The notes below the pieces were generated by a model. That model did not search any database and was not told the origin of the DNA. It saw only the letters and a program-made list of their open reading frames with translations. From NCBI GenBank assembly GCA_004376205.1, contig SOKG01000105.1, positions 1 to 36,331 of the forward strand: a stretch of 36,331 bases of DNA, read 5' to 3'. The translations under genes were made by a program, and so were the position numbers. Positions 25,179-32,226 of this stretch are shown here, piece by piece. Source of the stretch: Dehalococcoidia bacterium (GTDB taxonomy: Bacteria; Chloroflexota; Dehalococcoidia; SZUA-161). The first letter of the stretch is position 1; the number at the start of each line of letters is the position of its first letter.

Positions 25179-26060
25179 CTAGTCACGGACGCCGATGAGC
25201 TTGGCGAGCTTCAGGCTGTTGAACAGGGCAAGTGAGCAATACCACTTTACCCGGGTCCTGGTGGCGTCCTTGCTCTCCAGACTGCCGACTCTCTCCACCT
25301 GCAATGCACCGGGGCTGGTCAGTCCGCACATTGCGCCTTCGCCAAACCGCAGCGCGTAGATTGTTGAGCAGTCGGTGGAGCCGCCCACCGTCTGTGCATC
25401 GGAGATCCAGTCGTTTACGCCGATGGGGATGCCGTCGTAGAGGCTGACGAAGTTGCCGAACTGGTCCTGCGTCATCTCTATCGAGCCAAGGTTCCGCTGC
25501 AGGGATGTGAGCTTGCGCCGGCTGCGCTTACTCATCAGGAGCATGTTGGGCTTGCCGCCTTTGATCAGGTCGATGAGCTCATCCAGCTTGGTCAGCGTAA
25601 GCGTCCCGCCGTTAGCACCCATGCTGATTTCTTGGCTCGCGTCGCAGAGTAAGTCAAGGCCGTCGAACTCGTTTGTGCCGCTGGAGTCGCCATTGATGAA
25701 GGTGTCATCGAACTTCTGCTGCACTGCCTTTGCCTTGAGCTGGATCACCGCGGCCTCCAGGTCCTGGATGTTGCTGCGGGTGGCTGCCAGGAAGTTGTCT
25801 ATGTCAGCGTCCCCGCCGAGGATTGTTAGCGTGGCCGTCTTCTGTGTGAAGGTGGGAGTGGACTCTGCCCAGGTATCGCCGACAGCGTAGAAGGCAGCTG
25901 TGGCTGCTTCGTTCTCCTGGTTGTAGGTCAAGCCGTTGCCCACGATCTCGATGAACGGCAGTACCTGGAGTACCGGGCTGTCATAGATTATGGTTTCAAT
26001 GACTCCCTGCAGCAGAATGTCGTTGGATAGTTTGGATGCCTCTGCTAGTGTAAGTGCCAT
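25179..26060 (-). CDS. Major capsid protein (HK97-fold type)
   Basis: This 293-aa protein has the recognisable plan of phage major capsid proteins. The N-terminus is helical (LAEASKLSNDILLQGVIETI), then PVLQVLPFIEIVGNGLTYN. The spine helix and P domain carry AVIQLKAKAVQQKFDDTFIN and GDSSGTNEFDGLD. The A domain carries LTKLDELIDLIKGGKPNMLL, MSKRSRRKLTSL, FVSLYDGIPIGVNDWI and YALRFGEGAMCGL. The end is the usual KWYCSLALFNSLKLAKLIGV. No N-terminal delta domain is present; a separate scaffold gene lies upstream. That matches systems without a head protease, and none is visible in the window. Confidence 0.85.
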   Translation of the reverse strand: MALTLAEASKLSNDILLQGVIETIIYDSPVLQVLPFIEIVGNGLTYNQENEAATAAFYAVGDTWAESTPTFTQKTATLTILGGDADIDNFLAATRSNIQDLEAAVIQLKAKAVQQKFDDTFINGDSSGTNEFDGLDLLCDASQEISMGANGGTLTLTKLDELIDLIKGGKPNMLLMSKRSRRKLTSLQRNLGSIEMTQDQFGNFVSLYDGIPIGVNDWISDAQTVGGSTDCSTIYALRFGEGAMCGLTSPGALQVERVGSLESKDATRTRVKWYCSLALFNSLKLAKLIGVRD

Positions 26061-26107
26061 CTTCCTTTCTCCTTAGTTGTATTGATTTGTTGTTGCCACG
26101 ACTCTAT

Positions 26108-26144
26108 GTCATTGTGAGGCACGGAGTGCCGAGGTGACCTGAGG
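26108..26144. repeat. Interspersed-repeat fragment between scaffold and capsid genes
   Basis: GTCATTGTGAGGCACGGAG and the following GTGCCGAGGTGACC contain the hairpin GGCAC-GGA-GTGCC (26118-26130). The form is that of the widespread CATTGCGAGG-type chromosomal repeat. The rest of the 182-bp gap, including the ACTTCGTTCAGGGTGGGGAC stretch, also looks like repeat sequence. Confidence 0.5.
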
Positions 26145-26242
26145 GGTTGCGCTGAGATTGACACGCTGCACCTTCCCCTTCACTTCGTTCAGGGTGGGGA
26201 CTTCGGCTCGCAATAACAGGCATGACATACATGTCAGTCCCT

Positions 26243-26677
26243 TTAGGTCCGCTGCCTCGCCAGGGCCTGGGCAATCTTCTCTCCTGGGGGAAGCGCTGAC
26301 AGGTCGGGCGGCGTCCGCGGCGGTGCCCCTGCGGGTATACTCCTTGCCGCCACCTCACTCTCAAACTCCTGCCTGACCTTGGCTACTATGCCCTGCGCCA
26401 GTTCCAGGGAGGCGTCGATTTCTTCCACTGTCTCCCCTTTGAGCAGCTCCTCGGGCACCCCAGGCGCCGAGGCCATGACTGCGGCGCGGTATTTAGCTAC
26501 TGCGCCTACCAGTGAGTCCTTGAGGGCAGCCAGTTCACTATCTCTGGAGGCGATGCCCTCCTCGAGCTGTCCTATTCTCCCTTGCAGCTCTTCGTTCACC
26601 GCTTTCCAGTCTATCTCTGTCTCCTCGTTACCCTGAACCTCTGCCTCTCTCTCCGCGTCCTTGGTTTCCTCGGTCAT
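26243..26677 (-). CDS. Capsid scaffolding protein
   Basis: This 144-aa, highly acidic, helical protein sits immediately upstream of the major capsid gene, the standard place of a scaffold. It opens with a charged region (MTEETKDAEREAEVQGNEE), followed by a coiled coil (WKAVNEELQGRIGQLEEGIA and SRDSELAALKDSLV). A second helical part (IDASLELAQGIVAKVRQEFE) and a Pro-rich, basic C-terminus that could contact the capsid come last. GAAAGGAGGTGA precedes the ATG by 5 nt, an excellent ribosome-binding site. It is the first gene of the left block and has its own promoter 45 nt upstream. Confidence 0.75.
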   Translation of the reverse strand: MTEETKDAEREAEVQGNEETEIDWKAVNEELQGRIGQLEEGIASRDSELAALKDSLVGAVAKYRAAVMASAPGVPEELLKGETVEEIDASLELAQGIVAKVRQEFESEVAARSIPAGAPPRTPPDLSALPPGEKIAQALARQRT

Positions 26678-26721
26678 GTTTCACCTCCTTTCGCCTTATC
26701 CTTCTATGCCAATGCGGCGCA

Positions 26722-26751
26722 ATAATAGAACATTAGTTCTTTTGCTGTCAA
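26722..26751 (-). promoter_or_regulatory. Promoter P2 of the capsid-tail block with operator
   Basis: On the minus strand TTGACA (26746-26751) and TATTAT (26722-26727) are separated by 18 nt. The spacer contains AGAAC-TAAT-GTTCT, a perfect inverted repeat abutting the -10. The same arrangement occurs at 35898-35927. The scaffold ATG is 45 nt downstream of the -10. Confidence 0.7.
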
Positions 26752-26808
26752 TAGGAAAATGTCGCTTTGAAGGAAAGGCGAGTCTGGTACTCTTCAGGTT
26801 GAATAAAC

Positions 26809-26837
26809 TTGACAAAAGAGTATTTATTACTTAGAGT
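26809..26837 (+). promoter_or_regulatory. Promoter of plsY and the glycosyltransferase gene
   Basis: TTGACA (26809-26814) and TAGAGT (26832-26837) are separated by 17 nt, 48 nt before the plsY ATG. It diverges from P2 on the opposite strand. Confidence 0.55.
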
Positions 26838-26885
26838 AGTCGCAGTGTTGGCAAGTACGGTGTTGCTCTTTGTGAAGCTAAGTAA

Positions 26886-27488
26886 ATGACATTCGTACTT
26901 CTGGTGTTGATTGGCTATTTGATGGGGAGCATCCCCAGCTCCTATCTTTCCATGCGCTACTTCGCTGGCACTGATATCCGTGCACTGGGTACGGGCAACG
27001 CCACGGTGACGGCTGTGCTGATGCACGGGGGGAGACGCCCCGCCTTAGCGGCCCTGGTGGCCGAGATGGCCAAGGGCGTGCTTTGTGTTCTCATCGCCCA
27101 TATCATGGTGGGCGAGGTTTGGGCCGCCCTGGTTATCCTGGTCGCTGCCGTCTTCGGCTGCAGCTGGAGCATCTGGTTAAAGGGTGGTGGTGGCCAAGGA
27201 CTGACCATCGCGATGTCAGGCCTGGCCCTGCTCAACATTCTGGCTGTGCTAATTATGGGGGCCTTCTATCTTCTGCCGATGGCGGCCACTAAGCGTTATC
27301 TGCTGAGCAATCGGATGTTCCGTCTATCTGTCCCTGTAGTACTGGCGTTATGGTACGGCTCCTGGGAATATGGTCTCGCCGGAGGCTTATTGGTGATGCC
27401 ATCCTTCATCAAGCAGTGGGCCACGGGCGATGATGTGCTCGAGGCCAGAAAGGCAGAGGGCGTTAGCCAAGGCAGCGGAGCTTCGTAG
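26886..27488 (+). CDS. Glycerol-3-phosphate acyltransferase PlsY-family membrane protein
   Basis: This 200-aa membrane protein has the three conserved PlsY motifs: GYLMGSIPSSYL at the N-terminus, DIRALGTGNATVTAV after the first helix, and WLKGGGGQGLTIAMSGL in the middle. PlsY transfers acyl from acyl-phosphate to glycerol 3-phosphate, the first step of phospholipid synthesis. Compared with classical PlsY, the second motif lacks the usual NIGATN wording and the third reads KGGGGQG rather than KGGKGVA, so this is a divergent paralogue and its substrate may differ. Several membrane helices are evident. Its stop codon abuts the glycosyltransferase ATG with no gap. Confidence 0.82.
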   Translation: MTFVLLVLIGYLMGSIPSSYLSMRYFAGTDIRALGTGNATVTAVLMHGGRRPALAALVAEMAKGVLCVLIAHIMVGEVWAALVILVAAVFGCSWSIWLKGGGGQGLTIAMSGLALLNILAVLIMGAFYLLPMAATKRYLLSNRMFRLSVPVVLALWYGSWEYGLAGGLLVMPSFIKQWATGDDVLEARKAEGVSQGSGAS

Positions 27489-28640
27489 ATGTTTTACCAG
27501 CAGTTAATCTCTTTTTTGCTTGTCGGCATTCTGCTTAATCTCCTGTTGAACCTCAGGGCTCTGAGGAAAGCCAAAGGTGACGGTGAACTGCCCGATGCTC
27601 CACCTCCAATCTCCGTGCTCATTCCAGTGAGGAACGAAGAGGACAACATCGGGACCTGTCTTGAGTCTTTGCGACGGCAGGACTATCCAAATGTTGAGAT
27701 ACTCGTGCTGGATGATGCATCGACCGATGGTACCGCTGATATCGTAGCTCGGATCGCTGCTGAAGACCCCCGGGTGAGGCTGCTGCAAGGGCAACCGCTG
27801 CCGTCAGGGTGGGCAGGCAAGCCCTTTGCCTGTCAACAGCTAGCCAACGAGGCTCGAGGCTCCTGGCTGCTGTTCACCGATGCCGATACGGTGCATGCCC
27901 CCGCGGTTCTACGCCATGTGCTGTGTGCTGCTCTTGGCTCCGGGGCTGCGCTTATCTCCGGCTTCCCTCATCAGCGAACTACCTCGATCTGGCAGAAGAT
28001 GGCTATCCCTATTATGTTTTACTTCATGATCCTCTGCTGGATGCCACTCTGGTGGATGCAGCGCTCGCGGCGCACCCTGCCCTCGGTGGCCATTGGGCAG
28101 TTCATGTTCTTCTCGGCCCAGGAGTATCGAAGCATCGGTGGACATGAGGCCGTGAAGTCGCGCATATTAGAGGATGTCTGGCTGGGGAGAGAGATGGCGC
28201 GGCACCACTACCGGCAGCTAACCCTGGACCTGTCACCGTTGGTCTCCTGCCAGATGTACCGTGAGTTCGGCACCATGTGGGATGGCATCAACAGATGGCT
28301 CTATGTCGCAGCCTCGCTGTCTATCTTCGCTTTCATCGGGATAGTGGGCGTGGTGCTGCTCCTGTTTCTAGCGCCCTTCCTATGGTTGGCTCACGGTTTG
28401 CTGCTGGCGCAGCCTGCCTTTGGCTGGCAGGTGCTGGTTATGCTCCAGGTGGCTATTTTGTATCTGGCGCGGTTTCTGGTGGGCCGCCGCTTCTCTCAGT
28501 CCAAGTCATCCGTCATTCTGCATCCCATCGGCATGGCTTTCCTGCTGCTGGTTTGCCTCTATGCCAGCTACCGGCATCTGAGGGGCGCTGGCATCAGGTG
28601 GAAGGGGCGCGTGTACGGCCCTGAGTCTCAGATAGGCTAA
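27489..28640 (+). CDS. Membrane glycosyltransferase, family 2
   Basis: This 383-aa protein starts with a membrane helix (LISFLLVGILLNLLLNL). A GT-A domain follows: ISVLIPVRNEEDNIGTCLES, VEILVLDDASTDGTADIV for nucleotide-sugar binding, and LLFTDADTVH as the metal-binding DxD. The catalytic acidic motif is EDVWLGREM and the acceptor-side RW motif is in WDGINRW. C-terminal membrane helices follow (FAFIGIVGVVLLLFLAPF; MAFLLLVCLYASY). The pattern resembles HpnB/CrtQ-like enzymes that glycosylate lipids or carotenoids. It is translationally coupled to the PlsY-like protein, so a shared role in a membrane lipid is plausible. Confidence 0.87.
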   Translation: MFYQQLISFLLVGILLNLLLNLRALRKAKGDGELPDAPPPISVLIPVRNEEDNIGTCLESLRRQDYPNVEILVLDDASTDGTADIVARIAAEDPRVRLLQGQPLPSGWAGKPFACQQLANEARGSWLLFTDADTVHAPAVLRHVLCAALGSGAALISGFPHQRTTSIWQKMAIPIMFYFMILCWMPLWWMQRSRRTLPSVAIGQFMFFSAQEYRSIGGHEAVKSRILEDVWLGREMARHHYRQLTLDLSPLVSCQMYREFGTMWDGINRWLYVAASLSIFAFIGIVGVVLLLFLAPFLWLAHGLLLAQPAFGWQVLVMLQVAILYLARFLVGRRFSQSKSSVILHPIGMAFLLLVCLYASYRHLRGAGIRWKGRVYGPESQIG

Positions 28641-28647
28641 CGCAATC

Positions 28648-29379
28648 CTATTCCTGGTCAACGTCAGCTATTTTTATCTGCCCGAAGAGCCCCATGTGGT
28701 CATCCTTTATGACTGCTGCTCCCTTCAGGCCCTGTATGCGCCGAGCAAACTCCAGTGCTTTGGGGATATCGCCTGCCGAGCTAACCCGGTTGCCTATTGC
28801 TGTGGCTGCAGCGTCCGCCAGGGAAGTTGATGGGGAAAACACGATGACCGCATCAGCTACGCCGAAACTGAGGGAATGCCCCACCGACCCCGACGAGGTA
28901 CAAACGCCCAACGGGGTTTCCTCAGGCTGGATGGCGAAGGCAATTTTTCCAGTGAGGGTGGATCCTCCAGCGTAGACGCCTATGAGCCGTTCCTTCGAAG
29001 TCTTTATGAAGATATCTCCCCCATTTTCCACAATGACCTCGTCGGAAAAAGGCAGGAGGTCTCTCCCTACCCTTTCAGCTATGGCGCCGGCGACTGCTGC
29101 CATAGGGCCTACGCCCACCTGCTGGGCAGCATCAGCCATTTCTCTCACCAGGGACGGGGCGTTTTTCTTGACCGATAGAGGTTCAAGTGAGATGGCGAAA
29201 TGGGGATGTGATATGATGTACTGCTCGAGCTCAGCGCGGCATTTTTTGGTTGCTGCTAGCGCCTTGGCCTTCAGGTCGCCCCTGGCCCTGATGAGCAGAT
29301 CGGTTTCCTTGACTTCTACCGAAAAAGAAACCAGGTCCTTATCGCTGACCCAGTGTCTATAGGTTCTCGGCGCATACAT
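28648..29379 (-). CDS. UPF0280 (COG2122, ApbE-like) protein, homocysteine biosynthesis
   Basis: Family marks in this 243-aa protein are VGVGPMAAVAGAIAE, VIVENGGDIFIKT, IGVYAGGSTLTGKIAFAIQP, LGVCTSSGSVGHSLSFG and ADAVIVFSPSTSLADAAATA. The fold is related to the flavin transferase ApbE. In Methanosarcina a COG2122 protein was found genetically to take part in sulfide-dependent homocysteine synthesis together with COG1900 and NIL-ferredoxin proteins. All three are adjacent here in one operon. I start at the ATG at 29379, 2 bp after the preceding stop; a longer frame to 29445 would overlap the NIL-ferredoxin gene. Confidence 0.87.
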   Translation of the reverse strand: MYAPRTYRHWVSDKDLVSFSVEVKETDLLIRARGDLKAKALAATKKCRAELEQYIISHPHFAISLEPLSVKKNAPSLVREMADAAQQVGVGPMAAVAGAIAERVGRDLLPFSDEVIVENGGDIFIKTSKERLIGVYAGGSTLTGKIAFAIQPEETPLGVCTSSGSVGHSLSFGVADAVIVFSPSTSLADAAATAIGNRVSSAGDIPKALEFARRIQGLKGAAVIKDDHMGLFGQIKIADVDQE

Positions 29380-29381
29380 TC

Positions 29382-29792
29382 CTAGAGACGCACTTCCATA
29401 GCCCTGACCGGACATGGCTTGATACAAAGCTCGCAGGCTATGCACCTGGTGTGCTGGAAGTCAACCCGCCGGGTTGTGGGGTCGACACTGAAGGCATCGA
29501 CGGGACATATCGTGACACAGGCTCCGCAATGGGTGCACCTGTCCTCATTGCGAGACACATCCTGGGCCAATGATTGCAGTTCTACTCCCACCTCGGCCAG
29601 AAAGCGAACCGCTTCATCATAATCCTTCTTTTTGCCGCTGAGCTCCAATACCAGAAGGCCTTCCTCATTGGGGGTGACCGAGGCCTTCAGAATATTGAAC
29701 ATGAGATCATAGTCCTTGACCAGTCGATATATTATCGGTTTATCGACAAGCCTGTGTGGGAATCGTAGCACAACCTTTCTTGCCTTAGTCAC
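29382..29792 (-). CDS. NIL-domain ferredoxin, homocysteine biosynthesis
   Basis: This 136-aa protein has an N-terminal NIL domain (KVVLRFPHRLVDKPIIYRLV, FNILKASVTPNEEGLLVLEL) and a C-terminal 2[4Fe-4S] ferredoxin (CTHCGACVTICPVDAF and CIACELCIKPCPVRAM). This architecture matches the partner of the COG1900 enzyme in anaerobic homocysteine synthesis, where it is thought to supply electrons or sulfur. The start is a GTG at 29792 with GGAAGGAG 7 nt upstream. The ATG just before it is out of frame and stops at once, and an upstream extension to 29924 would run into the neighbouring gene. It lies 17 bp after the COG1900 stop. Confidence 0.88.
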   Translation of the reverse strand: MTKARKVVLRFPHRLVDKPIIYRLVKDYDLMFNILKASVTPNEEGLLVLELSGKKKDYDEAVRFLAEVGVELQSLAQDVSRNEDRCTHCGACVTICPVDAFSVDPTTRRVDFQHTRCIACELCIKPCPVRAMEVRL

Positions 29793-29809
29793 GTCATGGC
29801 TCCTTCCGC

Positions 29810-31024
29810 TCAGCCTTCTTTCTCGAAGGGGCGGTCCTGCATAGGCTTGAAGACTATCCCAGACTCGACGCTGGGCAAAGGCGCCACTGGCTCGGTGAGA
29901 TAGAACCCGCCCTTTTGAATCCAATCCTTGAGGGTGTTGGCGATTTCAACCGCTCTGGAATAGCTCGAAAGCGAGGCGGTGGGCACCTCTTTGCCCTTGA
30001 CCTTAATCTTGCCGCTCTTGAGCTGGGCGTAGGTCACCTCTCCCAGAACATCTGGACTTCGCTGAGGGTACGCCTCGAAGTAGTCCACGATGGGGGCGAA
30101 GACCTCCTGGTCGGTTACCGCGGTGTAACTGAGTATCTCTTCAGAGAGTATCGGTATGGGGACGCCCAGCCCGACGGTTAGAGTAGTGCCGTACCCGACA
30201 AAGCTCGTCCCGACCAGCCACTGTGGCTTCATCTCCTTCAGGGCCCCTATCACCGCTAGCGTCCCTGCCGGCCGACGGGGCACCCCATTGTCGGTACGTG
30301 GAACGCTGGGGTTGTGCTGCGTGCCCTGCCAGGCTACATAGCCGGTGCCTCCCCCGAGGAAGATCCTGGTGCCAATCCCGATGGTCTTATAGAGGGGGTC
30401 GTTGAGCAGAGGCGAGAGTTGTCCTGCGGAGCAGTAGTTGGCGTTGCCCAGGTTGGGCTTCAACACCCCCATATAGGTGTAGATCGTTCGCTCTCCCAGA
30501 TTGACGGCTACATTGTAGTTCTGATAGGCGTTTCTGATATTGAAAAGTACCGCCTCATTCATGCTTTCCAGGTTGATCCAAGTTTCGACTTTCCGCCTCG
30601 GGTAACAATCGGTTCCATACGCGGTGATCACCAGCCTGATGTCCTTGCCGGCTACCAACTCCTCGATTACATGGCCGCCGCCGTAGTTGAATTCGCCGGG
30701 GTGGCTCCTGTTTCTGGGGTCGTCATCTGGAGTGGCGCTAGCGCCGATGAAGATATCCACGGCCGCAAGGCCGGCATAGGCCGGCACTTCGTTCAGGTAA
30801 ACGTGGCCTCCGCCGACTTTGATGCGCGGCTTGGAATGTCCCAAGTTGAAATAGGCTCCTGACGAACACATGGGGCCGAAGGTGCCTGTGGTCACCACAT
30901 CGACCTCTTTGGCGGCCTTGGCGACGCCCTTCTTCTTGACTAGGTCGATGACCTCCTCGGCGGTAACTACCACTGCCTGGCCCTTGGCGATCTTCTCATT
31001 GATTTCGGCGATACTCTTCGTCAC
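29810..31024 (-). CDS. COG1900/DUF39 L-aspartate semialdehyde sulfurtransferase-type protein
   Basis: This 404-aa protein belongs to the HcyBio (DUF39) family, which converts aspartate semialdehyde plus a sulfur source to homocysteine in anaerobes lacking the usual pathway. Conserved cysteines are C53 in FGPMCSSGAYFN, C140 in TAYGTDCYPRR and one in GNANYCSAGQL. The first two fit the catalytic pair described for the family. Other marks are KVGGGHVYLNEVPAYAGLAA, GIGTRIFLGGGTGYVAWQGT and GYGTTLTVGLGVPIPIL. The start is a GTG with GGAG 8 nt upstream. It is the first gene of a three-gene operon with the NIL-ferredoxin and UPF0280 genes. Confidence 0.92.
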   Translation of the reverse strand: MTKSIAEINEKIAKGQAVVVTAEEVIDLVKKKGVAKAAKEVDVVTTGTFGPMCSSGAYFNLGHSKPRIKVGGGHVYLNEVPAYAGLAAVDIFIGASATPDDDPRNRSHPGEFNYGGGHVIEELVAGKDIRLVITAYGTDCYPRRKVETWINLESMNEAVLFNIRNAYQNYNVAVNLGERTIYTYMGVLKPNLGNANYCSAGQLSPLLNDPLYKTIGIGTRIFLGGGTGYVAWQGTQHNPSVPRTDNGVPRRPAGTLAVIGALKEMKPQWLVGTSFVGYGTTLTVGLGVPIPILSEEILSYTAVTDQEVFAPIVDYFEAYPQRSPDVLGEVTYAQLKSGKIKVKGKEVPTASLSSYSRAVEIANTLKDWIQKGGFYLTEPVAPLPSVESGIVFKPMQDRPFEKEG

Positions 31025-31070
31025 CTCATGCGCTCCCGTCAGAACTGATCAAAGTCTCTGAACCTTAAGC

Positions 31071-31099
31071 ATATTGCCCGAAATAGAGAGGCTTGTCAA
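31071..31099 (-). promoter_or_regulatory. Candidate promoter of the homocysteine operon
   Basis: On the minus strand TTGACA (31094-31099) is followed after 17 nt by CAATAT (31071-31076), a weak -10, 46 nt before the GTG start. Confidence 0.4.
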
Positions 31100-31422
31100 C
31101 CTTATCGAAGGTTACGTGGCGTTACTCCCCTTTCCAACTTCACCCTCAATTCCAATTTTGCAATTGCATTCTGCACGGGCATGCGTCTGCCTCGGCAGAC
31201 CGAAGGGTCAAAGGGAAGTGACCGGAATTCCCCTGTCAGTCTTGTCTGGGTTCGTAGGCTGGGGGATCAGGGGACAGGGCTGGACTGGCTGCATTGCTAA
31301 GCTAGTGAATTTTTATTGCGATCCTGAGTGTCAAGTGTCCCCGTTGTAGACTTACGCTGTTCACTTCACTTCACGTTGCCTCACCTATCCTCCAAGTCTT
31401 GGTACAAAAGTACTGCTATCTA
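31100..31422. other. Gap between homocysteine operon and DUF5658 leader
   Basis: No gene is supported. A short palindromic stretch GGTAC-AAA-AGTACT (31401-31414) lies just upstream of the -35 box at 31423 and resembles the arms of the inverted repeat at 36109-36163. Confidence 0.4.
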
Positions 31423-31451
31423 TTGACATTACCTAACCAAAGTACTATAAA
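31423..31451 (+). promoter_or_regulatory. Near-consensus sigma70 promoter of DUF5658 gene
   Basis: TTGACA (31423-31428) and TATAAA (31446-31451) are separated by exactly 17 nt. Transcription would begin near 31458, almost 300 nt before the coding region, giving a long leader. Confidence 0.7.
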
Positions 31452-31467
31452 GGAAGTAAGCCGTCCA

Positions 31468-31708
31468 AGTAGTTCGAACACGAACTACTACCTAGGTAAA
31501 TCGCGTTGAGAAGTAAATCTGTTCTTGGCCCTTTGATAATGCTGGCTACATAGGCTTTGGTGAAGAGACTCACTACGTAGGGTGAATAGTCGAACAGAGC
31601 GTGAAGAGAAAACGCTGCATGGAATAATGTTGGCAGCGGAACCATCGGCGTGCCTTCTCAGGCATCAAGTAGGCTGAGGAGTTCCGCTCGGTAGTGCTAG
31701 GGCACTAG
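31468..31708 (+). ncRNA. Structured leader RNA with alternative hairpins
   Basis: Downstream of the promoter are several perfect stems. AGTAGTTCG/CGAACTACT (31468-31489) closes an AACA loop. CGCTGC (31613-31618) pairs with GCAGCG (31633-31638). AGCGGAAC (31635-31642) pairs with GTTCCGCT (31681-31688) and encloses TGCC/GGCA. TAGTGC/GCACTA (31692-31707) closes a TAGG loop. The second and third stems share bases 31635-31638 and cannot form together, as in attenuators and riboswitches. I do not recognise a known class. Confidence 0.5.
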
Positions 31709-31747
31709 CTCTAGCTTCGTTCATAAGTGGGGAAAGGGAGAAAAGTA

Positions 31748-32095
31748 TTGCTGTCAAGAATGCGACTGGAAGCTAAATCTGACAATTTTCAAGCTGGGAT
31801 CGTATTCTGGCTGGTCTTATACTTGTGTCTGAATGTTGGAGATGCTTTCTTAACAAACAGAGCCTGTGCCCTGCTGCAGTCAGCAGGACTCGAGGGAAAA
31901 ATGGCTGAAGCTAACCCGATCCTGCAACCCCTGGCTGGATCGTGGATAATCATGGTGAAAGGTTTTCTCGCCTTGGCTGTCATGGTGGTAGCCAACAGAT
32001 TCGCTAAGATACCCTTGAGGAGAATGCTTATCTGGGCTTGTTTGGCCTTGGTGCTAATCTGTATCTGGAATGCTAGCTCAATAGGGCTGGTATAA
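31748..32095 (+). CDS. DUF5658-like small membrane protein
   Basis: The protein has three or four hydrophobic segments: GIVFWLVLYLCLNVGDAFLT, PLAGSWIIMVKGFLALAVMV and ACLALVLICIWNASS. The pattern of a membrane Asp (GDAFLT), EANPILQPL and a Lys before the next helix (VKGF) matches DUF5658, three-helix proteins of unknown function. I favour a TTG start at 31748 because GGGAG lies 7 nt before it. An upstream GTG at 31727 and an internal ATG at 31760 are possible. It has its own strong promoter and a long structured leader. It stands between the homocysteine operon and the portal gene, convergent with the portal gene. Confidence 0.68.
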   Translation: MLSRMRLEAKSDNFQAGIVFWLVLYLCLNVGDAFLTNRACALLQSAGLEGKMAEANPILQPLAGSWIIMVKGFLALAVMVVANRFAKIPLRRMLIWACLALVLICIWNASSIGLV

Positions 32096-32226
32096 GCAAC
32101 AGGAGAACATCTGCTCGTCTGACTGTAGCCATATCAATAATATTGTCAACGGTCTTAATAGCCCCCGCTGCTGCCCAGACCATAGCTCCAGCAATCACAG
32201 CCTGAAGCGAAAACCACCGTTTTCAT
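32073..32226 (-). pseudogene. Frameshifted small hydrophobic ORF after the portal gene
   Basis: An ATG overlaps the portal stop (ATGA at 32226-32223), but its frame stops after 23 codons. Removing one A from the AAAA run that follows gives a frame beginning M-K-R-W-F-S-L-Q. That frame continues AVIAGAMVWAAAGAIKTVDN and IIDMATVRRADVLLLLI to TAG at 32073, a protein-like sequence with a hydrophobic helix. The last part lies antisense to the DUF5658 gene end. It may be a virion gene damaged by a one-base slip and cut at the virion/host junction. It could also be chance. Confidence 0.35.

Noticed and set aside
26104..26364. Minus-strand frame spanning the gap after the scaffold gene
   Set aside because: It consists of repeat sequence plus an out-of-frame reading of the scaffold end.
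31445..31645. 66-codon minus-strand frame within the DUF5658 leader
   Set aside because: It overlaps perfect hairpins and the promoter region, and its sequence is not protein-like beyond chance.
26678..32222. Host interval as a classical prophage cargo or transposon
   Set aside because: No transposase, recombinase, terminal inverted repeats or flanking direct repeats were seen at either junction. The genes are ordinary metabolic ones with their own promoters.
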